Assembly (NCBI GenBank): GCA_013695115.1
Contig: JACDBD010000306.1
Span: 1 to 8,916, forward strand
Source: Actinomycetota bacterium
GTDB lineage: Bacteria; Actinomycetota; Acidimicrobiia; IMCC26256; JACDBD01
Direction of reading: 5' to 3'
DNA: 8,916 bases
Shown: piece after piece, positions 1 to 6,449 of the stretch
Layout: every line of letters begins with the position of its first letter
How positions within the stretch are numbered: position 1 is the stretch's first letter
Made by a program: the position numbers and the translations under genes
Notes under the pieces: model-generated
Seen by the model: only the letters and a program-made list of their open reading frames with translations
Databases searched by the model: none
What the model was told of the DNA's origin: nothing

Positions 1-221
1 TCGGCCGGGATCAGGAACCACCCGGCGATCACGAGGGTGAGGAGCGCCAGGGCGACGCCGCCAAGCCCGTCGCCGTTGTGCTGCTTGAGCTCCTCGCCTG
101 TCTTGTACGCCCAGTAGATGCCGTAGATCCCACAGGTCACCAAGCTCAGCAGGGCGACCGTCGTGGGGTTCATCGGCGTCCCGATGGGGCCGCGGCCACC
201 GGCCGCTGCGGGTTGAGCCAT
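1..221 (-). CDS. DUF4234-like small membrane protein (5' part only)
   Basis: The protein begins MAQPAAAGGRGPIG and runs off the left window edge after about 73 residues. After a Gly/Pro/Ala-rich cytoplasmic start comes a hydrophobic stretch (about residues 20-38) containing the motif CGIYGIYWAYK, then a charged turn (KTGEELKQHNGDG) and a second hydrophobic helix (about 52-72). The Gly-Ile-Tyr-x-x-Tyr-Trp signature between two helices is typical of DUF4234 integral membrane proteins, whose function is unknown. The ATG at 221-219 is supported by a good ribosome binding site, AAGGAG, nine bases upstream. It lies downstream of recR in the same direction with an 80-base gap, so it may be read from the recR transcript or from its own promoter. 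The family call is fairly sure; the C-terminal half is not visible. Confidence 0.72.
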   Translation of the reverse strand, partial: MAQPAAAGGRGPIGTPMNPTTVALLSLVTCGIYGIYWAYKTGEELKQHNGDGLGGVALALLTLVIAGWFLIPA

Positions 222-266
222 GTGAATTGTCTCCTTGTGCGCGGTCTCTGGTCGGAGGATTCCTAG

Positions 267-284
267 CGGGCGGATCGCCGCCCG
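267..284 (-). terminator. possible weak terminator hairpin after recR
   Basis: A perfect 7-bp stem with a 4-base loop (CGGGCGG-atcg-CCGCCCG) lies between the recR stop and the DUF4234 gene. No U-tract follows on the minus strand, so intrinsic termination is doubtful. It may only be a GC-rich inverted repeat. Confidence 0.25.
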
Positions 285-301
285 TCAATCACTCCGGGTC
301 G

Positions 302-910
302 TTACGCCTCGACCTCGCGCCGGCCCTCGAGAGCACGGCCGAGCGTCACCTCGTCGGCGTACTCGAGGTCGCCGCCCACCGGTAGGCCGCTGGCGATGCG
401 GGTGACGCGCAGGCCCAGGGGCTTGAGCAGCCTGGCCAGGTACATCGCGGTCGCCTCCCCCTCGATGTTGGGGTTGGTGGCGAGGATCACCTCGGTCACG
501 CCCTCGTCGGCGACCCGGCTGAGCAGCTCCTTGATGCGCAGCTGCTCGGGCCCGATGCCCTCGATCGGCGAGATCGCTCCTTGCAGGACGTGGTAGCGGC
601 CGCGGAACTCGTGGGTACGTTCGACGGCCACGATGTCGCCCGGCTCCCCGACGACGCACAGCTGGGACGATTCGCGTCGGTCGTCGCGGCAGTACGCGCA
701 CAACTCGCCTTCGGCGATGTTGAAGCACTTCCGGCAGAACGACACCCGCTCCTTCGCCTCGACGATCGCGCGCGCCAGCCGGTTGGCGTCTTCGGGGGCG
801 GCCTTCAGCAGGTAGAACGCGATGCGCTGCGCCGACTTCGGACCGACTCCCGGTAGCCGGCCCAGCTCGTCGATGAGCGTCTGGACCGGCCCTTCGTAGA
901 CCGACGACAC
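302..910 (-). CDS. recR: Recombination mediator protein RecR
   Basis: RecR works with RecF and RecO to load RecA at single-stranded gaps in recombinational DNA repair. The 202-residue product has the full family layout: an N-terminal helix-hairpin-helix ([14 protein letters not shown], about residues 19-32), a four-cysteine zinc finger (Cys59, Cys62, Cys71, Cys74), and a Toprim domain (about 82-175) beginning [10 protein letters not shown] and containing [15 protein letters not shown]. Length and start match the usual actinobacterial RecR, which begins just before the EGPVQ-LIDELG helix. The start is GTG at 910-908; an in-frame TAG lies five codons upstream, so it cannot extend further. No clear Shine-Dalgarno sequence precedes it. 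It is the third gene of dnaX-ybaB-recR, but a terminator-like hairpin sits 20 bases upstream of its start. Confidence 0.97.
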   Translation of the reverse strand: MSSVYEGPVQTLIDELGRLPGVGPKSAQRIAFYLLKAAPEDANRLARAIVEAKERVSFCRKCFNIAEGELCAYCRDDRRESSQLCVVGEPGDIVAVERTHEFRGRYHVLQGAISPIEGIGPEQLRIKELLSRVADEGVTEVILATNPNIEGEATAMYLARLLKPLGLRVTRIASGLPVGGDLEYADEVTLGRALEGRREVEA

Positions 911-929
911 CGCGCGTCGCCGCTAAGAA

Positions 930-958
930 CCCCACCCGAACCAGAGGTTCGGGCGGGG
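930..958 (-). terminator. terminator- or attenuator-like hairpin between ybaB and recR
   Basis: On the minus strand an 8-bp perfect stem (CCCGAACC-tct-GGTTCGGG) is extended by a G-U pair and four more G-C pairs to 13 bp around a 3-base loop, then followed by TTCTT. That is the form of an intrinsic terminator, although the T-run is short and interrupted. It lies 61 bases after the ybaB stop and 20 bases before the recR start, so it could end the dnaX-ybaB transcript or reduce read-through into recR. Confidence 0.55.
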
Positions 959-1018
959 GCCCCAGGGCTTCACCTGAGAGTTGTCACGGTGTCTCAAGTC
1001 GAACTCCCGAAAAGTGCG

Positions 1019-1351
1019 TTAGCCGAGCAGCTCGCCGAGGCCGCCCAGGTCGAGGCCGCCGACCGCGCCACCCATGCGCTCCTGCTGCTTCGCCTGGGCC
1101 ATGCGTAGCCCCTCGCTCACCGCCGCGACCACGAGGTCCTCGAGCATCTCGACGTCGTCGGGATCGACGACGTCGGCTGCGATGGAGATCGACTGGAGCT
1201 CGCCCGTGCCGGTGACCACGGCCTTCACCTTGCCGCCACCCGCCGACGCCTCGATCGTTTCGGCCGCCAGCGCGTCTTGGGCCGCGGCCATGTCGGCCTG
1301 CATCTTCTGCACCTGCTGCATCATTTGGTTGACTTGCTTCTGGTTCGGCAT
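1019..1351 (-). CDS. ybaB: YbaB/EbfC family nucleoid-associated protein
   Basis: This is a small dimeric DNA-binding protein of the YbaB/EbfC family, which coats DNA with little sequence preference. The 110-residue product has the expected long Gln/Met-rich N-terminal helix (NQMMQQVQKMQADMAAAQDAL, about residues 8-28), a central beta region with the family signature GGGKVKAVVTGTGELQSISI (38-57), then the DPDDVEMLEDLVVAAVSEGLRMAQ helix and a Gly-rich tail ending GGLGELLG. The ATG start at 1351-1349 lies 6 bases after the dnaX stop, so translation is probably coupled. Its place between dnaX and recR is the conserved bacterial arrangement and strongly supports the call. Length is normal for the family. 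Confidence 0.96.
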   Translation of the reverse strand: MPNQKQVNQMMQQVQKMQADMAAAQDALAAETIEASAGGGKVKAVVTGTGELQSISIAADVVDPDDVEMLEDLVVAAVSEGLRMAQAKQQERMGGAVGGLDLGGLGELLG

Positions 1352-1357
1352 ACCGGC

Positions 1358-3196
1358 CTACTCGCGCGGGCGCTCTTCGACGACGGTAGCGCCGAGGTCC
1401 TTGGTCAACATCTGCATCGGCTCACCCGCACGGTCGTCGGGGGCGGCGTCGACGAGCTCGTGCGGGTCGACCGCGGGCTCCTGCTCCTCGGCAGTGAGGT
1501 CGACGGTCTCGGGCAGCTCGCTCGCCGGCGCGCGCTCGGGTGCCGTGTTGCCGGCGAACCCCTCGTGGGCCACAAGGGTGAAGCGGGCGGTGCGCCCCAG
1601 GCGCTCGGAGAGCGCCGACCGGATGGTGTCGGCCTCGCGGCGGAACCGGGGACTGGCGGCCTCGAACAAGCGGGGCGGCACACCGAACGTGATCACGTCG
1701 TCCTCGACGCCGAGGGGCTGGGCCTCCTGCACCGAGCTGCGGGTGGCGACCGGCAGCTCCGGAAGGATCGCGGCCCACGCCACGATCACGTCGTCAAGCG
1801 CCAGCTCTTCTGGTCGCGCTCCCTCCGGCGCCGGGATACCCGGCGACGGCCCTTCGGTACGGTCGCCGCTCCCGCGCAATTCACTGGTCGATTCGTCGGA
1901 TGGCAGGCCTTCCGGCTCAGCTTCCGGGGGAGGTGCTGCCGCGGCTTCGCGCCGGATCGCGCCGATCGTCCGGCCCGGTGGCGTGCCGCCGGTCACCGGC
2001 GGCGCCGGCGCGCCGGCGCCAGCGCCGTCCTTCATGTTGTCGACAGCACGTTCAAGGCGCTCGATGCGCTCGACCACGGTCTGGAGCGGCGGCCCCGCGT
2101 CGCGGCGGGTCAGGCGCACGAGCGCGATCTCGAGCACGAGGCGGGGATCGGCGGCGTCACTGCCCCGCATGTCGACCACCGCCTGACCCAGGGTCTCGAG
2201 CATGCGGACGAGCGTGGGATTGCCGAGCGCGCGCCCGAGGTCGCCCAACCGCTTCTGCTCGTCGTCGGGCATCTCGAGCGGCACCCGGCCCGCGCCGGCG
2301 GTGACGAGGAAGCCATCGCGGGCGGCGCGCAAGAGGTCTTCGGCGATGCGACGAGGCTCGTGACCGGCCTCGAGCAGTTCGCCCAGCGTCGTGAGGACCA
2401 GGGCGGCGTCCTCGCCCGCCACCGCCTCGAGGATCCGGCAGCGCACATCGAACGGGGTCCGGCCGAACAGCTCGGCGACCGGCTCGGCGTCGAGGCGACC
2501 GGTGCCGTGAGCCAGCGCCTGGTCGAGCAGTGAGAGGGCGTCGCGCATCGAGCCCGCCGCCGCCCGCGCGATGGTTTCCAGCGCCTGCGGGTCGGCGGGC
2601 ATCCCCTCCCGCTCCAGCACCGCCCCCATCTCGGCGACGATCTGCTCGACGGTGAACAGCGTGAACTCGTAGTGCTGGGTGCGCGACCGGATAGTCGGCA
2701 ACAGCTTCTCGGGCTCGGTCATCGCCAGCACGAACACGACGTGGTCGGGCGGCTCCTCCAGGGTCTTGAGCAACGCGTTCGATGACGACCCGGTCAGCAT
2801 GTGGGCCTCGTCGAACACGTAGACCTTGCGCTTCGACGCCAGGTTGAGCCCGAGGGGCACCCGCTCGAGCAGCTCGCGCATCTCCTCGACCCGGTTGTTG
2901 GACGCGGCGTCGAGCTCGATCAGATCGAGGAAGCGGCCCTCGGCGATGGCGACGCAGTTCTCACACTTGTCGCAGGGCTCGCCGTCGGACCCGAGGTCGA
3001 GACAGTTGAGCGCCTTGGCCAGCAGCCGGGCGGTGGTCGTCTTGCCCGTGCCCCGGGGGCCGGAGAAGAGGTAGGCGTGGCCCACCCGGCCGTCCTTGAC
3101 TGCGTTGCGCAACGCCGCGGTGACGTGTTCCTGGCCCCGCAGCGCCGCGAACGTCTGGGGGCGGTGCTTGCGGTAGAGCGACTGGTAGGAGGCCAT
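1358..3196 (-). CDS. dnaX: DNA polymerase III subunit gamma/tau
   Basis: DnaX is the ATPase of the clamp loader that puts the sliding clamp on primed DNA and ties together the replicative polymerases. In the 612-residue product the AAA+ module shows Walker A GPRGTGKT (46-53), the zinc-binding cysteines Cys65, Cys75, Cys78 and Cys81, Walker B VYVFDEAH (125-132), and the region NALLKTLEEPPDHVVF followed by TIRSRTQHYEF. Domain III follows, then a Pro/Glu/Gly-rich linker (about 395-470) and a C-terminal tau-like domain beginning near VIVAWAAILPEL. I chose the ATG at 3196-3194 (MASYQSLYRKHRP), preceded by AAGG at a suitable distance; a TTG nine codons upstream is possible but unlikely. A repeat element shared with non-coding sites encodes linker residues about 431-463. 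No obvious tau frameshift slippery site was noticed. Confidence 0.97.
   Translation of the reverse strand: MASYQSLYRKHRPQTFAALRGQEHVTAALRNAVKDGRVGHAYLFSGPRGTGKTTTARLLAKALNCLDLGSDGEPCDKCENCVAIAEGRFLDLIELDAASNNRVEEMRELLERVPLGLNLASKRKVYVFDEAHMLTGSSSNALLKTLEEPPDHVVFVLAMTEPEKLLPTIRSRTQHYEFTLFTVEQIVAEMGAVLEREGMPADPQALETIARAAAGSMRDALSLLDQALAHGTGRLDAEPVAELFGRTPFDVRCRILEAVAGEDAALVLTTLGELLEAGHEPRRIAEDLLRAARDGFLVTAGAGRVPLEMPDDEQKRLGDLGRALGNPTLVRMLETLGQAVVDMRGSDAADPRLVLEIALVRLTRRDAGPPLQTVVERIERLERAVDNMKDGAGAGAPAPPVTGGTPPGRTIGAIRREAAAAPPPEAEPEGLPSDESTSELRGSGDRTEGPSPGIPAPEGARPEELALDDVIVAWAAILPELPVATRSSVQEAQPLGVEDDVITFGVPPRLFEAASPRFRREADTIRSALSERLGRTARFTLVAHEGFAGNTAPERAPASELPETVDLTAEEQEPAVDPHELVDAAPDDRAGEPMQMLTKDLGATVVEERPRE
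1807..1907 (+). repeat. interspersed palindromic element, copy C (inside dnaX)
   Basis: Read on the plus strand, this stretch shares ordered blocks with copies at 3243-3355 (minus) and 6707-6798. The blocks are CTTC-TGGTCGCGCTC, then CCCTTCGG (as in copy A), then TCGCCGCTCCCGCGCAATTC (20 bases identical to copy A at 3264-3283, minus), and finally GTCGGATGGCAGG. It also holds a perfect hairpin, CGCCGGG-ata-CCCGGCG (1829-1845), whose core CCGGGATACCCGG recurs exactly at 4469-4481. It lies in the antisense direction of dnaX and encodes part of the Pro/Glu/Gly-rich linker without breaking the frame. Confidence 0.7.
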
Positions 3197-3242
3197 CCGG
3201 TCCGACCTTAGCGAGAGCCGCAAGGACTGTTGTCAGAGGTGG

Positions 3243-3355
3243 CCATCCACCGACTTGCCGCCAGAATTGCGCGGGAGCGGCGAGCGGCCCGAAGGGCGGC
3301 GGCCGACCGGCCCTATCGAGGATGGCCCGGCCGCCGAGCGAGCGCGACCTGGAAG
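3243..3355 (-). repeat. interspersed palindromic element, copy A (between ffs and dnaX)
   Basis: On the minus strand it reads CTTCCAGGTCGCGCTCGCT, a GGCCGGG...CCGGTCGGCC inverted-repeat core, CCCTTCGG, GCTCGCCGCTCCCGCGCAAT plus TCTGGCGG, and GTCGGTGGATGG. The blocks appear in the same order as in the copies at 1807-1907 and 6707-6798. It fills most of the ~215-base gap between the SRP RNA and dnaX and would be transcribed as part of the dnaX leader if dnaX is read from a promoter upstream of it. Otherwise I see no gene in 3197-3411. Confidence 0.72.
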
Positions 3356-3414
3356 GCGGACCGTGCACCCGCTGTCGACCCCGGCGCCGGAGACGTAGAC
3401 CCGTCGCCGGCTCC

Positions 3415-3511
3415 GGCCAGGCGAGCCTGCGGCACACGGGAGGGCACGCTGAGAGCTGCTTCCTTCCGGACCTGACTCGGTTCGCGAGATCCCGTTGCGC
3501 AGGACCCGGCC
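3415..3511 (-). ncRNA. ffs: signal recognition particle RNA, small (4.5S) type
   Basis: The RNA forms the bacterial SRP with Ffh and targets membrane and secreted proteins to the translocon. On the minus strand positions 3476-3455 carry the near-invariant helix 8 core, GUCAGGUCCGGAAGG then AAGCAGC, which binds the Ffh M domain. The flanks pair as a long closing helix: GGCCGGG/CCUGCG on the 5' side (3511-3498) with CGCAGG...CCUGGCC on the 3' side (down to 3415), including a small bulge. This gives a hairpin of about 97 nt, normal for the Alu-less small form. The ends are set from pairing and may be off by a few bases. Its place just upstream of dnaX is a well-known bacterial arrangement. Confidence 0.93.
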
Positions 3512-3754
3512 TTCAACACCACGTGCGGGCCACGACCTCTCGGCGACCCGGGCCTCGAGCGGGAATTCGGCCCCCCGTACGTGGATTGGGGGTGCAAGGC
3601 ACCACGAGCTCCCCGCCTAGCACGGTCCGCGTGCGCAGGGTACCTGCCCGGCGAGGCGCTCCCGGTCCGGCGTTCCCGGTCCGGGTGGTCGCGAGCGGGC
3701 GCCCGCCCGGACGAGCGATCCTAGGAACGGGACGAATAGGAGAGGAAGGCAACG
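3512..3754. promoter_or_regulatory. divergent intergenic region between ffs and the DUF899 gene
   Basis: This 243-base gap must hold the promoters of ffs (leftward) and of the DUF899 gene (rightward), but I see no convincing -35/-10 pair. It contains a direct repeat CCCGGTCCGG at 3661-3670 and 3675-3684, a perfect palindrome GCGGGCGCCCGC at 3695-3706, and a small inverted repeat GGTGC-aag-GCACC at 3591-3603. The first two lie 50-95 bases before the DUF899 start and could be operator sites. Confidence 0.35.
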
Positions 3755-4414
3755 ATGGGGCTACCCGAGATCGTCACCCAGGAGGAATGGCAACGGGCCC
3801 ACGAGGGGCTCCTGGCCAAGGAGAAGGAGGCCACCCGGGCCCGTGATGCCCTGGCCGCCGAGCGCCGCCGCCAGCCGATGATGGAGTTCTCCGCCGACTA
3901 CACGTTCGACGGGCACGACGGAGTCGTCACACTGCTCGACCTCTTCCAGGGACGACCCCAGCTGCTCGTCTACCACTTCTGGTTCCCGCCGGACGGGGAA
4001 CCGTGCACCGGCTGCTCGATGTTCATCGACCAGATCGGCCACCAGGCTCACATCAACGCGCGCGACACGTCGCTCGCGCTGGTCTCCCGCGCGCCCCAGC
4101 CGCAGATCGAGGCGTACAAACGCCGAATGGGTTGGTCGATCCCGTGGTACACGCCGATCGGCGAGGACTTCCAGCAGGCGTGCGGCACCACCGAGTTCTT
4201 CGCGCTCGACGTCTTCGTACGCGACGGCGAGCGCGTCTTCCTCACCTACGCGACCACGGGCCGCGGCGTCGAGGCGCTCGGGAGCGTCTGGACGTTTCTC
4301 GACCTGACCCCCTTCGGCCGTCAGGAGGAGTGGGAGGAAACCCCGTCCGGCCGGCCGCAGACGCCTCCGTACGAGTGGTGGCGAAAGCACGACGAGTACG
4401 AGCCGAGCGGCTGA
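3755..4414 (+). CDS. DUF899 family thioredoxin-like protein
   Basis: The 219-residue product belongs to DUF899, a family with a thioredoxin-like fold and no firmly known reaction. Visible signatures are the N-terminal helix with AKEKEATRARDALAAERRR (21-39), PMMEFSADYTFDG, the LVYHFWF strand, the redox-type CTGCSMFIDQIGHQAHINARDTSLALVSRAP block, where the CxxC (about residues 88-91) sits at the start of a helix, and the MGWSIPWYTP segment. The C-terminal third (WTFLDLTPFGRQEEWEE...YEWWRKHDEYE) is also typical. No signal peptide is seen, so it is probably cytoplasmic. The ATG is preceded by AGGAGAGG at good spacing. It stands alone, divergent from ffs and convergent with the lipoprotein gene. 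A thiol oxidoreductase or peroxiredoxin-like role is inferred from the fold and CxxC only. Confidence 0.9.
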   Translation: MGLPEIVTQEEWQRAHEGLLAKEKEATRARDALAAERRRQPMMEFSADYTFDGHDGVVTLLDLFQGRPQLLVYHFWFPPDGEPCTGCSMFIDQIGHQAHINARDTSLALVSRAPQPQIEAYKRRMGWSIPWYTPIGEDFQQACGTTEFFALDVFVRDGERVFLTYATTGRGVEALGSVWTFLDLTPFGRQEEWEETPSGRPQTPPYEWWRKHDEYEPSG

Positions 4415-4417
4415 CGC

Positions 4418-4457
4418 TCACTCGAGGACGATCCCGCACTCCTCCGTGTCGCACTCG
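4418..4457 (-). pseudogene. orphan C-terminal tail resembling the lipoprotein/kinase sensor domain end
   Basis: On the minus strand the last codons before a TGA at 4420-4418 read ECDTEECGIVLE. This closely matches the end of the upstream lipoprotein (EYEEEECGLVVD, stop) and the near-end of the kinase (FEDDECGID). At DNA level the 40 bases align with the lipoprotein's last 40 bases at an offset of 131 bp, sharing the block TGCGGG and most neighbouring bases. The scrap is in a different frame from the lipoprotein and has no start of its own. It is either the relic of a third domain copy or a duplicated gene end flanking a repeat. Confidence 0.5.
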
Positions 4458-4550
4458 CTCGCTGCGGGCCGGGATACCCGGGCGGGCGCTCGCTCGCTGG
4501 CGAGCTCCCTCCGCTCGCTCTCCGCTCGCTCCGGTCGCCGCGCGGCGGTC
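4441..4550 (+). repeat. GC-rich CGCTCGCT-type repeat tract, probable element copy D
   Basis: This stretch is made of CGCTCGCT/CCGCTCG units around a hairpin CCGGG-ata-CCCGG (4469-4481) that is identical to the core of copy C in dnaX. The order TCGCACTCGCTCGCT, hairpin, then GGTCGCCGCGCGG near the end resembles copies A to C, but the middle is longer and repetitive, so homology is less certain. It lies directly between the lipoprotein stop codon and the orphan tail at 4418-4457. There is no other gene here. Confidence 0.45.
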
Positions 4551-5001
4551 AATCGACCACAAGCCCGCATTCCTCTTCCTCGTACTCGACCGTACTGGTC
4601 TCGGCCGCCTTGGCCGCCGGGGTCTCGAGCGGCGCGAGGGAGCCCTGCACCGCCACCTGCTCGAACGCGGCGGCCTGGGTGGCGGCGTCGGCCGCGATGG
4701 CGGCGGGCGCGATGGCCGCGAGCTGCCCGAACAGCTCCTGGTTCTCGCGGATGAACCCGACGAGCCGTTGGTCGAGCTCCGACTGGTCGGCATCGGGTCC
4801 GAGCTGCTCCTGTGCCCGGCTCACGAACTCGTCGAGCCGACCGTAGAACCGCTCCACCAGGGCGCAGTACTCGCGCGCCTCCGCGCTCGGGGCAACCGAG
4901 CGGGCGTCGCCGCTGTCGTCCACCGAACACGCCCCGCCCAGGACCGCGGCCGCGAGCACCGAGGCGGTGACGATCAGAAGAGCCCGTGATCGATCCCGCA
5001 C
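4549..5001 (-). CDS. Small lipoprotein sharing the kinase's extracellular domain
   Basis: The start is GTG at 5001-4999 (MRDRSRALLIVTASVLAAAVLGGAC), giving 150 residues; a GAGGA box lies six bases upstream, inside the kinase's 3' end. Residues 1-24 are a lipoprotein signal peptide with a charged start, hydrophobic core and LGGAC lipobox, so Cys25 is the likely lipid-attached residue, although Gly at -3 is not ideal. After an acidic spacer, residues 45-147 form an alpha-helical domain that aligns with the kinase's outside domain. Shared features are YC at the start, a FYGRLDEF-like helix, APxxIAAD...A.EQ in the middle, and an acidic tail EEEECGL. Two conserved cysteines (46 and 145) could form a disulfide. 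The gene overlaps the kinase by 28 bp, so translation is probably coupled. Function is unknown; a secreted partner or decoy for the kinase's ligand is inference. Confidence 0.8.
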   Translation of the reverse strand: MRDRSRALLIVTASVLAAAVLGGACSVDDSGDARSVAPSAEAREYCALVERFYGRLDEFVSRAQEQLGPDADQSELDQRLVGFIRENQELFGQLAAIAPAAIAADAATQAAAFEQVAVQGSLAPLETPAAKAAETSTVEYEEEECGLVVD

Positions 5002-6365
5002 TCGTCGTCCTCGAAGTCGGTCACATTGTCCTGGGCGTCGTCGACCTCGAACGAGTCGAAACCGGAGAGGTCGCCCTCGGCCGCCTGCTCGTACGCTCCC
5101 ACGACGACGGCCACGTCGGCGGCGATCTCCTCCGGCGCTGTCTCGGCCATGCTCCGGAGCAGCCCGAGGTTCTCGGCCGCGAACTCGACGAACGCCTCGT
5201 CGTACTCCTCCTGAGAGCTGAAGATGCCGAACTCGCTCTCGAACTCCTCGAACCGGTCGAAGAACTCGGTCGCGCCGGCGCAGTACGCCGTGACCGAGCG
5301 CGGCGAGACCGTCGTCGTCGGCGCCACCGTGGTGGTGGTCTCCGGGCCGGGGTCGGGCGGAGTCAGCGCGGGCGCATTCTGGTCGTCGCGGTTGAGCAGG
5401 TAGATCAGCCCGCCACCGAGGCCGAAGCCGGCGATCGCGATCAGCAGCAGGAGCGCGAGCGTGCGCAGCCATCGGCGCCCGCCCCGGATCGGAAAGGGTG
5501 CGCGCGGCACCGGCGCTCGCGACGCGGGCATCACCCGGGTGGCGGTCTCGGGCCGGGTGGCCCCCATCGGGGTCAGCGCGTCGAGGAGGGCGGCAGGTGG
5601 CGGGCGGTACCCCGGTTCCTTGTCGAGGGCGCGGCTCACGAGCGGCGCGAGCGCGGGCTCGAGGCCGGCGAGGTCCGGCGCCTCGTGCACGACGCGGTAC
5701 AACACCGCGTCGACGCGACCGTTGCCGAACGGGTGACGGCCGGTGCCGGCGTAGGCGACGAGGGTGCCCCAGGCGAACGTGTCGACCGCGGGCCCGACCC
5801 GGTCGCCACGGGCCTGCTCCGGCGCCATCCACGCCGGGGTCCCGATCCGCATGCCCGTCTGCGTCAGGGTGGAAGCACCGTCGGAGCGGGCGATGCCGAA
5901 GTCGATGACCTTCGGGCCCCACCGGCCGAGGATGACATTGCCGGGCGTGAGGTCGCGGTGGGTGACGCCCGCCGCGTGCATGGCCGCCATCGCCTCGGCG
6001 ACGCCGGTGGCGAACGCGAGCAGGCGCGGCCCCGCGATCGGCCCGTCGGCCGCCACCGCGTCCTGGAGCGTGGGCCCGTCGACGTACTCGGTGACGATGT
6101 ACGGCCGCTTGCCGTCGGCCCGGACCTCCAGCACACGGGCGGTGCAGCGGGCCGTGACCGCCGACGCCGCCTCGGCCTCGCGGCAAAAGCGCTCGCGGAA
6201 CTCCGGATCGCGGGCGAGATCGGATCGCGGCACCTTGATCGCGACGCGTAGACCGCGCCGCCCGCGAGCCAGGTACACGACACCCATGCCGCCCGCGCCG
6301 AGACGGCCGACCAACCGCCACTTGCCCAATCGGCGGGGGTCGCCGGGCTGGAGCGGCGTCACCAT
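4974..6365 (-). CDS. Transmembrane Hanks-type Ser/Thr protein kinase with Cys-bounded extracellular domain
   Basis: This 463-residue kinase would phosphorylate Ser/Thr on cytoplasmic proteins in response to an outside cue. The kinase domain (about 16-265) shows Gly-loop GAGGMGVVY (23-31), Lys44 in VAIKV, catalytic HRDLTPGN (136-143, with Thr where Lys is usual), DFG (155-157), an activation loop with several Thr residues (166, 168, 170, 176), and APE (181-183). A Pro-rich juxtamembrane part leads to one TM helix (about 299-323), then a Thr/Pro linker and an outside domain (360-458) bounded by Cys362 and Cys456. That domain resembles the neighbouring lipoprotein. No PASTA repeats are present. 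The start is ATG at 6365-6363 after a weak GGGGGG; a GTG six codons upstream is an alternative. It is divergent from tRNA-Ser. Confidence 0.93.
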   Translation of the reverse strand: MVTPLQPGDPRRLGKWRLVGRLGAGGMGVVYLARGRRGLRVAIKVPRSDLARDPEFRERFCREAEAASAVTARCTARVLEVRADGKRPYIVTEYVDGPTLQDAVAADGPIAGPRLLAFATGVAEAMAAMHAAGVTHRDLTPGNVILGRWGPKVIDFGIARSDGASTLTQTGMRIGTPAWMAPEQARGDRVGPAVDTFAWGTLVAYAGTGRHPFGNGRVDAVLYRVVHEAPDLAGLEPALAPLVSRALDKEPGYRPPPAALLDALTPMGATRPETATRVMPASRAPVPRAPFPIRGGRRWLRTLALLLLIAIAGFGLGGGLIYLLNRDDQNAPALTPPDPGPETTTTVAPTTTVSPRSVTAYCAGATEFFDRFEEFESEFGIFSSQEEYDEAFVEFAAENLGLLRSMAETAPEEIAADVAVVVGAYEQAAEGDLSGFDSFEVDDAQDNVTDFEDDECGIDHGLF

Positions 6366-6436
6366 CGCCCCCCGACGGCGCACACCATGGAGCGTGAAGG
6401 GTACCGGCGTCGGGGGGATGCCCAACCGCGCGCCGG

Positions 6437-6442
6437 TACGCT
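6437..6442 (+). promoter_or_regulatory. possible -10 box for tRNA-Ser
   Basis: TACGCT fits the TAnnnT form of an actinobacterial -10 element and ends seven bases before the mature tRNA 5' end. No good -35 box is seen at the proper distance, so this is tentative. Confidence 0.3.
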
Positions 6443-6449
6443 CCCGGGC

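Noticed and set aside
975..996. TGAGA...TCTCA inverted repeat between ybaB and recR
   Set aside because: A 5-bp stem with a 12-base gap is readily expected by chance, and no linked signal was found.
1277..2533. Long plus-strand open frames opposite dnaX
   Set aside because: They are GC-rich antisense shadows with no family signature and low-complexity Arg/Gly/His content, while the minus strand encodes a clear full-length DnaX.
3197..3223. TTG start extending DnaX by nine residues
   Set aside because: The family begins at or near the SYQSLYRKHRP motif, and the ATG at 3196 has an AAGG box, whereas the TTG has no support.
3541..3600. Another copy of the interspersed element, suggested by GCGGGAATTC and GTGGATTGG
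   Set aside because: Only short words match; the ordered blocks seen in the other copies are missing.
4441..4550. CRISPR array, suggested by the repeated CGCTCGCT units
   Set aside because: Units are short, irregular and without spacers of uniform length, and no cas gene is present.
4986..6251. 421-codon plus-strand open frame opposite the kinase
   Set aside because: It is antisense to all kinase motifs, Arg/Gly-rich and lacks a recognisable domain or ribosome binding site.
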